Notes: generated by a model not told the origin, from the sequence alone. A stretch of DNA of 64,000 nucleotides from JAMXLO01 sp963794185 (GCA_963794185.1 CAWCDM010000016.1:1-64000); one strand, 5' to 3'. Positions 47,388 through 58,036 are shown, numbered from the stretch's first letter. Numbers and translations are program-made.

Positions 47388-48443
47388 ATGCTGCACCATA
47401 GCCTGAAGCCGAGGAGCCCGGATGGCGTGCGGCAGGCCCGGATTTCCGGGGCGGTCGAACGCATTGTGTCCGAAACCAATGAAGCGTCCACGGTTCATGG
47501 CCCGGAACGGCAGCTGGCCTCGCGTATCGTCATTTTGCTCGCGACCTACAATGGTGCGAAATATCTACGTGCGCAACTCGAAAGTTTGCTGAACCAGACA
47601 CACCAAAATTGGGTTCTTTACTGGCGGGACGATGGTTCCAACGATGATACAGCCGCCATTCTGACTGAATTTGCCGCAACGATCGGTGACAGGCGCTGCG
47701 TGCGGGTTTGCGAATCCGCGGAACGGGTCGGGCCGGCGGCGAGCTTCATGGCGCTGCTGCGTGCGGTCGCGCCAGCGTTGAGTGCAACGGACTATGTCGC
47801 GTTCGTCGATCAAGACGATGTCTGGCTGCCGGACAAGCTGACCCGCGGCTTCGCTGCCCTGTCGGCCGTCGATAGTGAAATTCCAACCCTGTATTGTGCG
47901 CGGCTGATGGTGGTGAACGCGCGCCTGCGGCGCCTCGCGGAAACCAGCATCGTCCCGCACCGATGTGGCTTTCCCGCCTCGCTGACACAAAACGTCGCCG
48001 CAGGTTGCACTATAATGCTGAACCGGCGTGCCGCTGCATTGGCGGCTGGCAGTGTACCCCCCAGTGCGTCACCGCACGATTGGTGGTGCTACCTGCTGGT
48101 GACCGCCGCCGGTGGCCGGGTTCTCACGGACAATTCCGTGGTGGCATTGTATCGCCAGCATGGCGGCAACGTTGTCGGTGTGCCGCCATCGCAGATGCGA
48201 CGTGCAATCGCTGCGCTACGGCGAGGCCCCAGCATATTCATGAACGTGCTGCGCCAGCATTTGGAAGCCCTGATCGTACAGCCAGACCTGGTATGCGAGA
48301 CCACGCGTCCCACCGTCCTCCGGTTGCACCACGCTCTACGGGGCAGCTTCCGTGTAAGGCTGCTGGCTCTGCGGCTGCCAGGTCTCCGAAGGCAGACATG
48401 GCTGGAGACGTTGCTGTTTCGACTATGGTTTCTCATCGGCTGA
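47388..48443 (+). CDS. Glycosyltransferase family 2 (rhamnosyltransferase-like)
   Basis: GT-A glycosyltransferase: IVILLATYNGAKYLRAQLES, LLNQTHQNWVLYWRDDGSND, DYVAFVDQDDVWLPDKL (metal motif DQDD), TQNVAAGCTIMLNRRAAALA and SPHDWWCYLLVTAAGGRVL. This text is close to rhamnosyltransferases of O-antigen synthesis (the HDWW and QDDVW blocks). The start is uncertain: ATG 47388 gives a 40-residue lead before the first strand, and a later GTG is possible. It is isolated from the 36-41 kb glycan run by the ECF and VOC modules. Confidence 0.85.
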   Translation: MLHHSLKPRSPDGVRQARISGAVERIVSETNEASTVHGPERQLASRIVILLATYNGAKYLRAQLESLLNQTHQNWVLYWRDDGSNDDTAAILTEFAATIGDRRCVRVCESAERVGPAASFMALLRAVAPALSATDYVAFVDQDDVWLPDKLTRGFAALSAVDSEIPTLYCARLMVVNARLRRLAETSIVPHRCGFPASLTQNVAAGCTIMLNRRAAALAAGSVPPSASPHDWWCYLLVTAAGGRVLTDNSVVALYRQHGGNVVGVPPSQMRRAIAALRRGPSIFMNVLRQHLEALIVQPDLVCETTRPTVLRLHHALRGSFRVRLLALRLPGLRRQTWLETLLFRLWFLIG

Positions 48444-48564
48444 TCTGGCCGGATATGGCGAACTTGAACGCGCCGGAGCAATGATGGGACAGCGGGGCGT
48501 TCATCTGGCCAGTCACGGGCGGTCAGTGTAGACCTGCCTCGGTGATCACGGACTCAGGTGCGCG

Positions 48565-49329
48565 ATGGCCTTGCCGCGAACGCCGTCTTTGCGACTGGAT
48601 GGACAACGCGCACTGGTCTCCGGTGCCGGCCGTGGCATCGGTCTTGCCTGTGCCGCGGCGCTGGCGCAGGCAGGCGCCCATGTCGTGCTCGCGGCACGCA
48701 CGGCAGCCGAAATCGACGACGCTTCGGTGCAGATCAGGGACGAGGGCGGCAGCGCCGAGGCGTTGGTGCTCGATGTGACGGACCTCGCCGCCGTGCGTTC
48801 CGCGATCGCCGTCCAGCCGTCATTCGACGTGCTGGTCAACAACGCCGGCACCAACCGGCCCGCGCAGTTCCTCGACGTGACCGAGCAGGATTACGATGCC
48901 ATCACCAATTTGAACCAACGTGCCGCGTTCTTCGTCGCACAGGCGGTCGCGCGCCGCATGGTCGACGCGGGCAAGGGCGGTTCGATCATCCACATCTCCT
49001 CGCAGATGGGTCATGTGGGCGGCGCAAGGCGCACCGTCTATTGCATGAGCAAGCATGGCATCGAGGGTCTGACCAAGGCGATGGCAATAGACCTCGCGCC
49101 GCACGGCATAAGGGTGAACTCCATCGGCCCCACCTTCATCGATACGCCGCTCACCCGGCCGTTCTGGAACGACAGGGCGTTCCACGACGATGTGGTGCGG
49201 CGGATCAAGCTTGGCAGGCTGGGGACGGTGGAGGACCTTATGGGCGCGGTGTTGTTCCTTGCATCGGACGCCGCGGCGCTGGTGACCGGAACGTCGCTTG
49301 TCGTCGATGGCGGCTGGACCGCGGAATAG
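48565..49329 (+). CDS. Short-chain dehydrogenase/reductase
   Basis: A 254-residue classical SDR: LDGQRALVSGAGRGIGLACA (TGxxxGxG form), VLVNNAGTNRPAQF, IIHISSQMGHVGGARRTVYC MSKHG with catalytic Ser, Tyr and Lys, and GTSLVVDGGWTAE at the end. The cofactor is probably NAD(H), because an acidic residue is absent but Arg follows AA at strand 2 (AARTAAE), so NADP is also possible. Eight bases separate it from the HisD-like gene; together they may oxidise a diol or sugar alcohol. Confidence 0.9.
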   Translation: MALPRTPSLRLDGQRALVSGAGRGIGLACAAALAQAGAHVVLAARTAAEIDDASVQIRDEGGSAEALVLDVTDLAAVRSAIAVQPSFDVLVNNAGTNRPAQFLDVTEQDYDAITNLNQRAAFFVAQAVARRMVDAGKGGSIIHISSQMGHVGGARRTVYCMSKHGIEGLTKAMAIDLAPHGIRVNSIGPTFIDTPLTRPFWNDRAFHDDVVRRIKLGRLGTVEDLMGAVLFLASDAAALVTGTSLVVDGGWTAE

Positions 49330-49337
49330 GAGTTGCC

Positions 49338-50623
49338 ATGATCCGCTATCTCAAGCGCGGCGCGACCGAGGAAGAGAAGTTCGCAGCCGACCGCAAGGTG
49401 CGTCAGACGGTCGAAGCGATTCTCGACGATGTTATCGCGCGCGGCGATGCGGCGGTGCGCGAACTCTCGGTGAAGTTCGATCGGTGGGAACCAAAGGATT
49501 TTCGCCTGTCGCCGGGGGAAATCCAGGCGCTGATCGACAGCCTGCCCGGGCAGGTGATCGAGGACATCAAATTTGCCCAGGCGCAGATCCGCCGCTTCGC
49601 CGAGGTGCAGCGCGCTGCGTTGCGCGACGTGGAGGTGGAGACGCTGCCGGGCGTCAGGCTGGGCCACCGGAATATCCCGGTTGCAAGTGTCGGTTGCTAT
49701 GTGCCCGGCGGTCGCTATCCGATGGTCGCCTCTGCTCACATGAGCGTGCTGACCGCTAAGGTGGCCGGCGTGAAGCGGGTCGCCGCCTGCACGCCGCCGT
49801 TGAACGGCGTGCCGCCGGCCGCCACCGTCGCCGCCATGGCGCTCGCCGGCGCGGATGAGATCTATCTTCTGGGCGGCATCCAGGCGGTGGCGGCCATGGC
49901 GCTCGGCACGTCGAGCATTCGAGCCGTGGATATGCTGGTGGGGCCGGGCAACGCGTTCGTCGCCGAGGCGAAGCGGCAATTGTTCGGCCGCGTCGGCATC
50001 GACCTGCTGGCAGGACCGACCGAGACACTGATCATTGCCGACGACACGGCGGATGCCGAAATGTGCGCGACCGACCTGCTCGGCCAGGCCGAGCATGGAC
50101 CGACATCGCCGGCGATTTGCTGACCACATCGGCGAAGATCGCGCATGAACTGCAAGCCGAGATCGATCGCCAGCTTTCGCGTCTGGTGACCGCCGACATC
50201 GCCGGGGTTGCCTGGCGCGACCACGGCCAGATCATCCTGTGCGATACGGACGACGAAATGGTGTTGGAGGCCGACCGCATCGCCTCGGAGCATGTGCAGG
50301 TGCTGACCCGCGAGCCGCGCTGGTTCCTGGAGCGGATGACCAATTACGGATCGCTGTTCCTGGGCAAGGAGACCAACGTGGCCTATGGCGACAAGGTGAT
50401 CGGCACGAACCACACGCTGCCGACGAAACGGGCCGCGCGCTACACCGGCGGTCTTTGGGTCGGAAAATTCCTGAAGACGGTCACCTATCAGGAGGTAAGC
50501 CCGGAGGCGACGGCAATGATCGGCGAGTACCGTTCGCGGCTCTGCGCGATCGAGAATTTCGCGGCGCACAAGGAGCAGGCGGACCTGCGGGTTCGCCGTT
50601 ACGGCGGTCGCAACACGGCCTGA
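49338..50623 (+). pseudogene. Histidinol dehydrogenase family protein (possibly sulfopropanediol 3-dehydrogenase-like), one frameshift
   Basis: The start MIRYLKRGATEEEKFAADRK has AGGAG just upstream. The HisD fold is clear: PVASVGCYVPGGRYPMVASA, IRAVDMLVGPGNAFVAEAKR, GIDLLAGPTETLIIADDTAD, LLGQAEHGPTSPA, then after one missing base near 50110, LLTTSAKIAHELQAEIDRQL and AYGDKVIGTNHTLPTKRAAR with YTGGLWVGKFLKTVTYQEV. The N-terminus MIRYLKRG and the pairing with an SDR are like HpsN-type dehydrogenases of dihydroxypropanesulfonate breakdown, so it may not be the histidine-pathway enzyme. No other his gene is near. The substrate is inferred only. Confidence 0.82.
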
Positions 50624-50691
50624 ACCACTGGCTATGACTCGCCTCGCTTCTCCCGCTATGATGTGGCCCACGAATTCAGGGAGCGACAAGC

Positions 50692-51240
50692 ATGAGCGAA
50701 GAGATCGCCACCCTCGGCGGCGGCTGCTTCTGGTGCCTGGAGGCTGTCTACAAGGACCTGCGCGGCGTCACCGGCGTGATGTCGGGTTACGCCGGCGGGC
50801 ATGTCCCCAATCCCAGCTACAACGCCGTGTGCTCCGGCACGACCGGCCACGCCGAGGTCGTGCAGATCAGGTTCGATCCCGCCGAGGTTTCCTACGCCGA
50901 TCTATTGCGCGTGTTCTTCACCATCCATGATCCGACGACGAAGGACCGGCAGGGCCACGATGTCGGCACGCAATACCGCTCCATCATCCTGACCCACTCG
51001 GACGTGCAACGGCAGACCGCGCAGGCGGTGATCAAGGAGATCAGCGATGCGAAGGTGTGGGGCGCGCCGATCGTGACACAGGTCGAACCGCTGCAGGCGT
51101 TCTACGAAGCCGAACCGGAGCATCACGACTACTACGCGCGCAATCCGTGGACCGGCTACTGCCAGGCCGTCGTGGCGCCGAAAGTCAGCAAGTTCCGGAA
51201 AACGTTCTCCGACCGGTTGAAGCGCGCCGCCGCCGAGTGA
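50692..51240 (+). CDS. msrA: Peptide methionine sulfoxide reductase A
   Basis: Repairs S-methionine sulfoxide. The 182-residue product begins MSEEIATLGGGCFWCLEAVY with catalytic Cys12 in GCFWC, followed by GVTGVMSGYAGGHVPNPSYN, TTGHAEVVQIRFDPAEVSYA, HDPTTKDRQGHDVGTQYRSI and HHDYYARNPWTGYCQAVVAP, whose Cys may resolve the disulfide. Full length and intact. GGGAG precedes the ATG. It precedes the acyl-CoA dehydrogenase pair by 15 bases, which may be chance. Confidence 0.96.
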   Translation: MSEEIATLGGGCFWCLEAVYKDLRGVTGVMSGYAGGHVPNPSYNAVCSGTTGHAEVVQIRFDPAEVSYADLLRVFFTIHDPTTKDRQGHDVGTQYRSIILTHSDVQRQTAQAVIKEISDAKVWGAPIVTQVEPLQAFYEAEPEHHDYYARNPWTGYCQAVVAPKVSKFRKTFSDRLKRAAAE

Positions 51241-51255
51241 AAGGACTCTTGCCCC

Positions 51256-52452
<1,197 letters not shown>

Positions 52453-52455
52453 CGC

Positions 52456-53649
52456 ATGGACTTCGACCTGACCGACGAACAGCGCCTGCTCAAGGACAGC
52501 ATCGACCGGCTGATCGCCGAGCAGTATCAGTTCGAACAGCGCAAGAAATACCTTGCGGAACCGGACGGCTGGAGCCGCAACGTCTGGAAACAATACACCG
52601 ATCTCGGTCTGCTCGGCCTGCCATTCGACGAGGCGCATGGCGGCTTCGGCGGCGGCCCGGTCGAGATGATGATCGTGATGGAGGCGTTCGGCCGCGGCCT
52701 TGTTCTCGAGCCCTATTTCGCCACCGTGATCCTCGGCGGCGGACTGCTGCGGCACGCCGCGACACCGGCGCAGCAGCAGGCACTGATCCCCGAGGTCGCG
52801 CAGGGCCGCCTGAAGCTCGCGTTTGCGCATGTCGAGCGGCATTCCCGCTATGACCTCGCCGACGTATCCACCACCGCGCGGCAAGACGGTGTGGTGTGGG
52901 TGCTGGACGGCGCCAAGAGCGTCGTGCTGCACGGCGACTGCGCCGATCGCCTGTTTGTGACGGCGCGCGTCTCCGGCGCGCGTCGCGATCGCACGGGCAT
53001 CGGCCTGTTCCTGGTCGATCCATTCGCACCTGGCGTGATGCGGCGCAGCTATCCGACACAGGACGGGCTGCGCGCTGCCGAGGTCACGCTGTCGGGCGTG
53101 CGGGTTCCCGCCGGGGACGTGCTGGGTGAGGCCGGCGCCGCGCTCCCTGCGATCGAGCGCGTGGTGGACGAAGCCATTGCCGCGTTGTGCGCCGAGGCGG
53201 TCGGCACCATGCAGGCGATGCACGAAACGACGCTCGAATACTTGAAGACGCGTCAGCAGTTCGGCCGGCCGATCGGCCAGTTCCAGGTGCTGCAGCACCG
53301 TTCGGTGGACATGCTGGTCGCACTCGAGCAGGCGCGCAGCATGGCGATGTTCGCCGCCGTCATGGCGGCCGAGACAGACGCCACGGAACGCCGGCGCGCG
53401 ATGGCCGCGGCAAAGGTGCAGATCGGCCGGTCAGGCCGGCATATCGGCCAGGAGGCGATTCAACTCCACGGCGGTATCGGCATGACGATGGAGTACAGCG
53501 TCGGCCACTCGTTCAAGCGCATGACGGTGATCGACATGCTGTTCGGCGACGCCGACACCCACCTCGCCACGCTGGCGCGGCTCGGTGGGCTGTTCGGCAA
53601 AACGCAGCGTTTGTCATTGCGAGCCGAAGGCGAAGCAATCTTGAAGTGA
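52456..53649 (+). CDS. Acyl-CoA dehydrogenase, second subunit-like
   Basis: A 397-residue acyl-CoA dehydrogenase starting MDFDLTDEQRLLKDSIDRLI. Blocks are GLLGLPFDEAHGGFGGGPVE, RRSYPTQDGLRAAEVTLSGV, TTLEYLKTRQQFGRPIGQFQ and EAIQLHGGIGMTMEYSVGHS. The FAD-binding SEPGSG motif is weak here, as in the partner chain of heterotetrameric acyl-CoA dehydrogenases (FadE26/27-like) that act on ring-derived side chains. The last dozen residues (RLSLRAEGEAILK) come from a dispersed palindrome, not from the family end. Transcribed with the previous gene. Confidence 0.92.
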   Translation: MDFDLTDEQRLLKDSIDRLIAEQYQFEQRKKYLAEPDGWSRNVWKQYTDLGLLGLPFDEAHGGFGGGPVEMMIVMEAFGRGLVLEPYFATVILGGGLLRHAATPAQQQALIPEVAQGRLKLAFAHVERHSRYDLADVSTTARQDGVVWVLDGAKSVVLHGDCADRLFVTARVSGARRDRTGIGLFLVDPFAPGVMRRSYPTQDGLRAAEVTLSGVRVPAGDVLGEAGAALPAIERVVDEAIAALCAEAVGTMQAMHETTLEYLKTRQQFGRPIGQFQVLQHRSVDMLVALEQARSMAMFAAVMAAETDATERRRAMAAAKVQIGRSGRHIGQEAIQLHGGIGMTMEYSVGHSFKRMTVIDMLFGDADTHLATLARLGGLFGKTQRLSLRAEGEAILK

Positions 53650-53699
53650 TTGGGCTCACTCTACGAGCTCGCCGCGTCGCTTCGCTCCTAGTAATGACA
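53612..53699. repeat. Dispersed palindrome overlapping the 3' end of the second dehydrogenase
   Basis: Arms tgtcattgcgagc-gaaggcgaagcaatc and gcgtcgcttcgctcc-tagtaatgaca are inverted copies, a form common in alphaproteobacterial genomes. The dehydrogenase frame enters the left arm at 53612 and stops at 53647-53649, so about 12 residues are repeat-encoded. Confidence 0.78.
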
Positions 53700-53709
53700 G
53701 AGTAACCGG

Positions 53710-54939
53710 CTACACGACGCCGTCGCCGTGCAGCGTCTTCACCTCCGCCTCGCTCAGCCCGAGCCAGGTCGTCAGCACGTCGTCGGTGTGCTGGCCCAGC
53801 ATCGGCGAGGCTTTCACCTGCGGCGGCTTGCCGTCCACGCGCACCGGCCAGGCGGGCATCTTGAACGGCGCGTGCTTCGAATGCTGCATCACCTGCATGA
53901 TGCCGCGCTGTTCGAAGGTCGGCTCGTTCTGCAGCTCCATCGTGTCGAGCACCGCGCCTGCCGGAATTCCGGCGCCACCGACCTGCTGCATCGCCTCGTG
54001 CTTGGTGCGCGTGCGCGTCCACTCGGTGATGATCGCGTCCAGGTCGGCGTCGTGCTTCACCCGCTCGGCCGGCGTCGCGTAGCGCGGATCGCTGATCAGT
54101 TCCTCACGTCCCATCACCTTGCACAGCCGCGACCAGTGCTCGGGATTGGCGCGGCTGGTCATGATCCAGACGTAGTCGTTCGCGCCGCCAGGCGCGCACG
54201 GATACAGCCCCGACGGCGAGTTGCTGCCGCCGCCCGACTTGGTTCCGTCGCGTTCCACAGCCTTGCCTGAACGTGCCTGCGTGGAGAAGTTGGTGCGCAT
54301 GTAGTGCAGCATCGCGTCCTGCATGGCCACCTGCAGCCGGTGGCCCTCGCCGGTCGCGGCGCGACGGAACAATGCGCCGAGGATGGTAATCGCCATCGTC
54401 ATGCCGGTCCCGGTATCGCCGAGCGACAGGCCGGGCTTCACCGGGCGCCTGCCCTTTTCCCCCGTCACGCTGATGGTGCCGCCGGTGGCCTGCGCGATCA
54501 TGTCGAACGCGAGGTTCTTTTCGTACGGGCTGCCGGTGCCGAAGCCCTTCACCTGGCAATAGATGATGCCCGGATTGAGCTCGCGCACCACGTCGTAGCC
54601 GAGGCCCAGCCGCTCGATCGTGCCGGGCGCCATGTTCTCCACGCAGACATCCGCCTTGCGCAGCATGTCCTTCACCAGTTCCAGTCCACGCGGCGACTTC
54701 AGGTTGACCGTGATGGACTTCTTGTTGGCATTGAACATGTGGAAATAATAGGGGTCGTCGTCGGGCTGACCCGGCCGCAGCCGTCGGCCCGGATCGCCGG
54801 TCTTCGGGTTCTCGATCTTCACCACCTCGGCGCCGAGCCAGGCCAGCGCCTCGGTGCAAGAAGGCCCCGCCTCGAACTGGGTGAAATCGACGACACGGAT
54901 ACCCTGAAGAAACTTCAGATCTACGCTGACGTCTGGCAT
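53710..54939 (-). CDS. CaiB/BaiF family CoA-transferase
   Basis: Class III CoA-transferase of about 409 residues from ATG 54939 (MPDVSVDLKFLQGIRVVDFT). Blocks are GPSCTEALAWLGAEVVKIEN, DDPYYFHMFNANKKSITVNL, CVENMAPGTIERLGLGYDVV and IIYCQVKGFGTGSPYEKNLA FD, in which Asp (family active site, NFAPGV... type ENMAPGTIERLGLG) is expected near VENM. The rest, NPSGLYPCAPGG and VWIMTSRANPEHWSRLCKVM, is normal. Such enzymes activate an acid with CoA from succinyl- or formyl-CoA. Convergent with the dehydrogenases; likely the entry step of the same pathway. Confidence 0.92.
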   Translation of the reverse strand: MPDVSVDLKFLQGIRVVDFTQFEAGPSCTEALAWLGAEVVKIENPKTGDPGRRLRPGQPDDDPYYFHMFNANKKSITVNLKSPRGLELVKDMLRKADVCVENMAPGTIERLGLGYDVVRELNPGIIYCQVKGFGTGSPYEKNLAFDMIAQATGGTISVTGEKGRRPVKPGLSLGDTGTGMTMAITILGALFRRAATGEGHRLQVAMQDAMLHYMRTNFSTQARSGKAVERDGTKSGGGSNSPSGLYPCAPGGANDYVWIMTSRANPEHWSRLCKVMGREELISDPRYATPAERVKHDADLDAIITEWTRTRTKHEAMQQVGGAGIPAGAVLDTMELQNEPTFEQRGIMQVMQHSKHAPFKMPAWPVRVDGKPPQVKASPMLGQHTDDVLTTWLGLSEAEVKTLHGDGVV

Positions 54940-55033
54940 GGCCGTTGTCCTTCCGCAGGTTGGCATTGATTGCTTGACGTTCATGGCAGGCAGGTTGGCA
55001 CAGGGCGCGATCTGTTCCAAGGCAAGGCAGCGT

Positions 55034-56422
55034 TCAGTCCTCGGGCGCAAGCCGCGGCTGCCGGTCGGCTGGGGTCCGCGTCGCCTGCCGCCGATCATTC
55101 CTGCGCCACACCAACCCGATCGCGCTGACCGCGACAAGTCCGGTGAGAGCCATGATGTCTACCGCCGGTAATGGCCCGAAGCGGTCCGCCAGAAAGCCGA
55201 TCAGCAGAATGCCGAGCGGGCCCATGCCGATGCACACCGTCAGCAGCCCCATCAGCCGCGAACGGATATGCGGGGGCGCGTGCAGCACGATCAGCGAGGT
55301 CTGCATGTTGGCGAATGCGGCCGAGCCGATGCCGCCGGTCACCAGCAGCGCGCAGGCCAGCGCGAATGTCGGTGCGAACGGCATTAGTGTCACGCAGACC
55401 AGGAACAGCAGCGAACCGCCGACCATGAGTGTCCGCCCGCTCAATCGCTGATCGCCGCCGGTCAGCCACAACCCGCCAAGCAGTGCACCGAATGATTCCG
55501 CGCCGGCGAGCATACCGGTCAATGTCGGCGACACCATGAAGACCTGCCGCCCGATCGGCGCGATGAGGGCCGCATAGCAGAAGCCCAGCAGGTTCATCGC
55601 GATGGTTACGGCAAGCACGCCGCCGATGATCAGGTGGCCGCGCGCAAAGGCGAAGGCTTCGGCCAGGTCGTGCGGCACATGCGCCAGCACGATCCTGCGG
55701 CTGGTCTGCTGGTAGGCGAGCCCGGCAACCAGGAACACCGCCACGAGATAGACGCACGCCGATACGGCGTAGGCGCCGGAAAGTCCCGTCGTCTGATAGG
55801 CGGCGCCGGCCGTCATCGGGCCGATCAGCCGCGTAATGGAATTGGTCACCGTGTCGAGCGCCAGCGCACGCGGGACAATTGCGCCGTCCACGCACTCGCC
55901 GACCATGCGCCTGCGCGTGGACATCTCGGTGGACCAGACGGTGCCGGCAACCAGCGCGGCGAGGCCGACATGCCAAGGGCGTGCGATGCCGAAGGCGGCC
56001 AGCACGGCGACCGTGGCCGAGGCCAGGCCCGCCACGACCTGCCCGATCAGCAGCACATGCTTGCGGTTCATTGCCTCCGACAGCACGCCGGCGAAGGCGC
56101 CGAGCAGCAGCATCGGCAATGTGCGCGCGGCGGAGACCACGGCCACGGCAAGGCCCGAGCCGGTCGCGTCGAGCGTGAACAGCGCGGCGGACAGCACCTC
56201 GAACCAGCGCATCGTGTTGACACAGCCGCCGATCGCCCAGAGGCGCAGGAAGGTGGGGGACGCGATGAGTGCGGCGACGCCGACACGTGCTTTACTTTCT
56301 CCCCCTCCCCTTGTGGGAGGGGGCAGGGGGAGGGGTGAGGCGTCCGGCAGCGATCCGGGCGTTCCCCTCCCCCTACCCCCTCCCGCAAGGGGAGGGGGAG
56401 AATTGGGTCCGTCCGTGGTCAC
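55034..56422 (-). CDS. MFS transporter with repeat-derived N-terminus
   Basis: A 12-segment major facilitator: ASPTFLRLWAIGGCVNTMRW, LPMLLLGAFAGVLSEAMNRK, HLIIGGVLAVTIAMNLLGFC, LGGLWLTGGDQRLSGRTLMV and LLTVCIGMGPLGILLIGFLA. It resembles the MFS_3/enterobactin exporter-like group. The start is unclear: GTG 56422 lies just after the amidase stop but the next 35 residues (PPPLAGGGRGRGTPGSLP...) are encoded by a GC-rich palindrome, and the real protein may start near ALIASPTFLRLW. It is on the same strand as the amidase, so probably in the same operon. Confidence 0.8.
   Translation of the reverse strand: MTTDGPNSPPPLAGGGRGRGTPGSLPDASPLPLPPPTRGGGESKARVGVAALIASPTFLRLWAIGGCVNTMRWFEVLSAALFTLDATGSGLAVAVVSAARTLPMLLLGAFAGVLSEAMNRKHVLLIGQVVAGLASATVAVLAAFGIARPWHVGLAALVAGTVWSTEMSTRRRMVGECVDGAIVPRALALDTVTNSITRLIGPMTAGAAYQTTGLSGAYAVSACVYLVAVFLVAGLAYQQTSRRIVLAHVPHDLAEAFAFARGHLIIGGVLAVTIAMNLLGFCYAALIAPIGRQVFMVSPTLTGMLAGAESFGALLGGLWLTGGDQRLSGRTLMVGGSLLFLVCVTLMPFAPTFALACALLVTGGIGSAAFANMQTSLIVLHAPPHIRSRLMGLLTVCIGMGPLGILLIGFLADRFGPLPAVDIMALTGLVAVSAIGLVWRRNDRRQATRTPADRQPRLAPED
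56299..56402. repeat. Nested GC-rich palindrome of about 104 bases
   Basis: Outer arms tctccccctccccttgtggg and its near complement at the right end enclose inner arms (cagggggaggggtgagg and gttcccctccccctac) around a short centre. The outer arm is the one seen as a perfect simple palindrome at 18600-18634, so these are versions of one family, here with an inserted core. It lies between the amidase and the first sure codons of the MFS gene. Confidence 0.78.
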
Positions 56423-56430
56423 GGAGTACT

Positions 56431-57933
56431 TCAGTCGCCCTTCGTCACATGCACCGGTGGCACCGCGCCGAACCACTCCGGCCGCGCACGTTCGATCTGC
56501 GCGGCAAGCTGCAGCAGAAGGTCCTCGCGGGCGAAATTGCCGTAGAGCTGCACGCCGATGGGAAGACCGTCACTGTCCAGACCTGCCGGGATGTTGATGC
56601 CGGGCAGCCCGGTCTCGTTGCCGGGCATGGTATAGCGACAGGCATCGGCGAGTCGGTTCACCCACGGATCCAACGCCTCGTCCCGCAGCAGCGAGTAGGG
56701 ACCATTGGCCTCCGGCACGCGGATCGCCAAGGTCGGCGTCAGCAGCATGTCGTAGCGGTCCATGAGCGCGCCGAACTGGCGGGTGACGGTATTGTTCGCA
56801 GCCATCATGCGGAAGATGTCAAACTTGTCGTAGCGGTCGGCAGCCTCGTAGTGACGCCACGTCATCGGGTTCAGCAGATGCTTCAAATCGCTGGTGGCAA
56901 TTCCCTTGTCCGCCGCCATCGTGGTGAACAGCGCGCGGCTGCTGAGCCACTGGGTCATGTAGCCCCACCACATGGTCTCCCAGTCGCAGATCGCGTCGTC
57001 GTTCAGTTCCTCGACTGCATGGCCGAGCGATTCCAGCAGGCGTGCGGCCTCGCGCACGCGCGCCGCCACTTCGGGATCGGTGTCGGTGCCGCGGCCCCAG
57101 CGCGCGGTGGACAGCCCGATCTTCAGCGGGCCCGGTTCGCGCGCGGTCGCATCCAGATAGGAGCCGGCCGGCGCGCCCATCCTGATGAACGATCCGCCGT
57201 TGGGAACGCGGCTCAGATAGTCGTACACCGCGGCAGTGTCGCGTACAGTTCGGGAAACCACGCCGTCGATGCTGATGCGCGTGACGTACTCATTGCGTGC
57301 CAGCGGCTGCGGCACGCGTCCGCGCGAGGCCTTCAGCCCGACCAGGCCGCAGAACGAGGCCGGGATGCGGGTGGATCCTCCGCCGTCCGAGGACATGGAA
57401 AGCGGCACGATGCCCGCGGCGACCGAAGCAGCCGAACCACCGGACGAACCGCCGGGCGTGCGCCGCAGGTTCCAGGGGTTGCGCGTCACCTTGACCGCGC
57501 CGCGATAGTCGGTGGTGGTGTCGAAGGTCATGCCGAACTCGGGCGTCGTGGAACGGCCGAGGGGCACCAGTCCAGCGCGCAGGAAATTCTCCACCACCGG
57601 GTCGGTCGCGCCGATGCGCGTATCCCTGGTGAAGGCCGATCCAGAGTCCTGCATGCGTCCCTTCAGTCCGGAGCCGAGGTCCTTCAGGAAGATCGGCACG
57701 CCATACAGTTTTCCCGATTTGTCCGGTTGGTCAGCATCCGGATTGGCCTGCACATCGGCGAACACCTCGATCACCGCCTCGAGCTTTGGATTGAGCCGCG
57801 TCACCGCTGCCGCCGCCTGCGCGGCGACCTGCTGGGCGCTCACCTGCCGAGTCCGCACGCGTTCGGCCAGTGCCAAGCCGTCGTGACGCGCCCATTCCTC
57901 CCAGCTCATCGCATGGCCTGTTTCTGCCGCCAT
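56431..57933 (-). CDS. Amidase signature family protein
   Basis: A 500-residue amidase. The start MAAETGHAMSWEEWARHDGL at 57933 is set by homology. The Ser-Ser-Lys triad is seen: Lys in YGVPIFLKDLGSGLKG, and the two Ser in TPGGSSGGSAASVAAG and SDGGGSTRIPASFCGLVGLK. ETGLPGINIPAGLDSDGLPI and GVQLYGNFAREDLLLQLAAQ form the end. It hydrolyses a C-N amide bond of unknown substrate. It is divergent from the VOC gene (start 58037), and the intervening 100 bases hold both promoters. Confidence 0.93.
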   Translation of the reverse strand: MAAETGHAMSWEEWARHDGLALAERVRTRQVSAQQVAAQAAAAVTRLNPKLEAVIEVFADVQANPDADQPDKSGKLYGVPIFLKDLGSGLKGRMQDSGSAFTRDTRIGATDPVVENFLRAGLVPLGRSTTPEFGMTFDTTTDYRGAVKVTRNPWNLRRTPGGSSGGSAASVAAGIVPLSMSSDGGGSTRIPASFCGLVGLKASRGRVPQPLARNEYVTRISIDGVVSRTVRDTAAVYDYLSRVPNGGSFIRMGAPAGSYLDATAREPGPLKIGLSTARWGRGTDTDPEVAARVREAARLLESLGHAVEELNDDAICDWETMWWGYMTQWLSSRALFTTMAADKGIATSDLKHLLNPMTWRHYEAADRYDKFDIFRMMAANNTVTRQFGALMDRYDMLLTPTLAIRVPEANGPYSLLRDEALDPWVNRLADACRYTMPGNETGLPGINIPAGLDSDGLPIGVQLYGNFAREDLLLQLAAQIERARPEWFGAVPPVHVTKGD

Positions 57934-58036
57934 CGGTCGCTCCCCCTTCTCCAACCCCCGTCCCCATGGACCGGGGGCGCCGGCTGGCATTATCATGCGC
58001 CAAACGATGGAAAACCGGCAGAGGGGACCCCTGAGA

